Source of the DNA: Maylandia zebra
Lineage: Eukaryota; Chordata; Actinopteri; Cichliformes; Cichlidae
Length of the DNA: 64,000 nucleotides
Reading direction: 5' to 3'
Assembly: GCF_041146795.1 (NCBI RefSeq)
Contig: NC_135177.1
Span: 5,341,060 to 5,405,059 of the forward strand
A model generated the notes under the pieces. It was not told where the DNA came from and searched no databases. It saw only the letters and a program-made list of their open reading frames with translations. Shown in pieces: positions 61,841 through 64,000 of the stretch. Positions within the stretch are counted from its first letter, which is position 1. Each line of letters opens with the position of its first letter. The position numbers were made by a program, and so were the translations under genes.

Positions 61841-64000
61841 TTTCGGTGGAGTTCCCCATTCAAATGCATGTAACAGTGAGAAACACACTGTCTTGGCGAA
61901 AGAAAGCGTTTTTGTACAACTTCATATAAATAGCTGTAACTTTTGATAGAAGACTCGGATACACATGTTTATGGCTTTATCTTATAGAACTCAAGGTCCC
62001 CGTGCTGGGAAAACAGGTTTTGCAGCTGTTTGAGCTAAGATTTCCAAGTTATTCACATAATGAAAACCTATACTTTGTTTCGGTGGAGTTCCCCATTCAA
62101 ATGCATGTAACAGTGAGAAACGCACTGTCTTGGCGAAAGAAAGCGTTTTTGTACAACTTCATATAAATAGCTGTAACTTTTGATAGAAGACTCGGATACA
62201 CATGTTTATGGCTTTATCTTATAGAACTCAAGGTCCCCGTGCTGGGAAAACAGGTTTTGCAGCTGTTTGAGCTAAGATTTCCAAGTTATTCACATAATGA
62301 AAACCTATACTTTGTTTCGGTGGAGTTCCCCATTCAAATGCATGTAACAGTGAGAAACGCACTGTCTTGGCGAAAGAAAGCGTTTTTGTACAACTTCATA
62401 TAAATAGCTGTAACTTTTGATAGAAGACTCGGATACACATGTTTATGGCTTTATCTTATAGAACTCAAGGTCCCCGTGCTGGGAAAACAGGTTTTGCAGC
62501 TGTTTGAGCTAAGATTTCAAAGTTATTCACATAATGAAAACCTATACTTTGTTTTGGTGGAGTTCCCCATTCAAATGCATGTAACAGTGAGAAACGCACT
62601 GTCTTGGCGAAAGAAAGCGTTTTTGTACAACTTCATATAAATAGCTGTAACTTTTGATAGAAGACTCAGACAAACATGTTTATGGCTTTATCTTATAGAA
62701 CTCAAGGTCCCCGTGCTGGGAAAACAGGTTTTGCAGCTGTTTGAGCTAAGATTTCCAAGTTATTCACATAATGAAAACCTATACTTTGTTTCGGTGGAGT
62801 TCCCCATTCAAATGCATGTAACAGTGAGAAACGCACTGTCTTGGCGAAAGAAAGCGTTTTTGTACAACTTCATATAAATAGCTGTAACTTTTGATAGAAG
62901 ACTCGGATACACATGTTTATGGCTTTATCTTATAGAACTCAAGGTCCCCGTGCTGGGAAAACAGGTTTTGCAGCTGTTTGAGCTAAGATTTCCAAGTTAT
63001 TCACATAATGAAAACCTATACTTTGTTTCGGTGGAGTTCCCCATTCAAATGCATGTAACAGTGAGAAACGCACTGTCTTGGCGAAAGAAAGCGTTTTTGT
63101 ACAACTTCATATAAATAGCTGTAACTTTTGATAGAAGACTCGGATACACATGTTTATGGCTTTATCTTATAGAACTCAAGGTCCCCGTGCTGGGAAAACA
63201 GGTTTTGCAGCTGTTTGAGCTAAGATTTCCAAGTTATTCACATAATGAAAACCTATACTTTGTTTCGGTGGAGTTCCCCATTCAAATGCATGTAACAGTG
63301 AGAAACGCACTGTCTTGGCGAAAGAAAGCGTTTTTGTACAACTTCATATAAATAGCTGTAACTTTTGATAGAAGACTCGGATACACATGTTTATGGCTTT
63401 ATCTTATAGAACTCAAGGTCCCCGTGCTGGGAAAACAGGTTTTGCAGCTGTTTGAGCTAAGATTTCAAAGTTATTCACATAATGAAAACCTATACTTTGT
63501 TTTGGTGGAGTTCCCCATTCAAATGCATGTAACAGTGAGAAACGCACTGTCTTGGCGAAAGAAAGCGTTTTTGTACAACTTCATATTAATAGCTGTAACT
63601 TTTGATAGAAGACTCGGATACACATGTTTATGGCTTTATCTTATAGAACTCAAGGTCCCCGTGCTGGGAAAACAGGTTTTGCAGCTGTTTGAGCTAAGAT
63701 TTCAAAGTTATTCACATAATGAAAACCTATACTTTGTTTTGGTGTAGTTCCCCATTCAAATGCATGTAACAGTGAGAAACGCACTGTCTTGGCGAAAGAA
63801 AGCGTTTTTGTACAACTTCATATAAATAGCTGTAACTTTTGATAGAAGACTCGGATACACATGTTTATGGCTTTATCTTATAGAACTCAAGGTCCCCGTG
63901 CTGGGAAAACAGGTTTTGCAGCTGTTTGAGCTAAGATTTCCAAGTTATTCACATAATGAAAACCTATACTTTGTTTCGGTGGAGTTCCCCATTCAAATGC

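Larger units (their letters stand above)
50531..64000 (-). repeat. 237-bp satellite array, right block (about 57 monomers, inverted)
   Basis: The same monomer as at 1-37494 but reverse-complemented, for example GACTCGGATACACATG, TTTTGCAGCTGTTTGAGC and GAAACGCACTGTCTTGGCG at 237-bp spacing. It begins inside the piggyBac relic and continues past the window end. The outer copies are as homogeneous as the left array. The plus strand here has one reading frame open for 78 codons per monomer with a single stop (TAA in CATATAAATAG). Where that base is changed (CATATTAATAG, ~63588) the frame runs through to a second monomer. No gene is inferred. Confidence 0.98.

Noticed and set aside
1..64000. CENP-B box in the satellite monomer
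   Set aside because: TTTCGGTGGAGTTCCCC matches the first half of the box (TTCG, then A five bases on) but not the CGGG half. TTTCGCCAAGACAGTG also fails. No full match was seen.
1..64000. tRNA, rRNA or other structural RNA genes
   Set aside because: No segment with the expected arms or conserved boxes was seen. The SINE's tRNA-like end is absent.

Overview
This is non-coding, repeat-dominated vertebrate DNA, most likely from a teleost fish. The pointers are a 200-bp interspersed repeat of a type I recognise from many fish genomes, a decayed piggyBac transposase, short GT-AG introns and long (TG)n tracts. There is no bacterial gene organisation and no intact protein-coding gene.

Layout: (1) 1-37494 is a tandem satellite with a 237-bp monomer, here called the + orientation. 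It holds about 156 monomers, is very homogeneous up to ~35.7 kb and diverged over the last ~1.7 kb. Two identical 200-bp SINE-like insertions lie in the diverged edge. (2) 37495-40495 and 44291-47291 are the arms of a 3001-bp inverted repeat. I found three substitutions and no indels between them. (3) 40496-44290 is the 3.8-kb spacer, ending in a 278-bp repeat, a lone half-monomer of the satellite and a 51-bp AT-rich filler. (4) 47292-50530 is flanking DNA with a second copy of the 278-bp repeat, a candidate first exon, a (TG)n tract and a piggyBac-derived pseudogene. (5) 50531-64000 is the same satellite in the opposite orientation, about 57 monomers, diverged at its inner edge and homogeneous further out.

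The window is therefore roughly mirror-symmetric: array(+), arm, spacer, arm', flank, array(-). Several junctions allow a partial history. The right arm continues a good minus-strand exon across its outer boundary, while the left arm has only the truncated exon joined to satellite. At its inner end the right arm is joined to a satellite half-monomer through filler. If the spacer is inverted in silico, the two satellite ends flanking the left arm come into the same orientation and fall in one monomer, with about 49 bp missing. The simplest reading is that a 3-kb unique segment was copied into a satellite monomer near the array edge, and that recombination between the inverted copies later flipped the spacer. 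This is inference and needs long-read and haplotype checks.

Genes: nothing can be assigned a cellular function. Exon-like pieces with good splice sites exist, in two copies where they lie in the arms, but I do not recognise their products. The piggyBac relic is the only recognisable protein-coding family. It is broken by frameshifts, a stop codon, loss of the catalytic core and truncation by the satellite.
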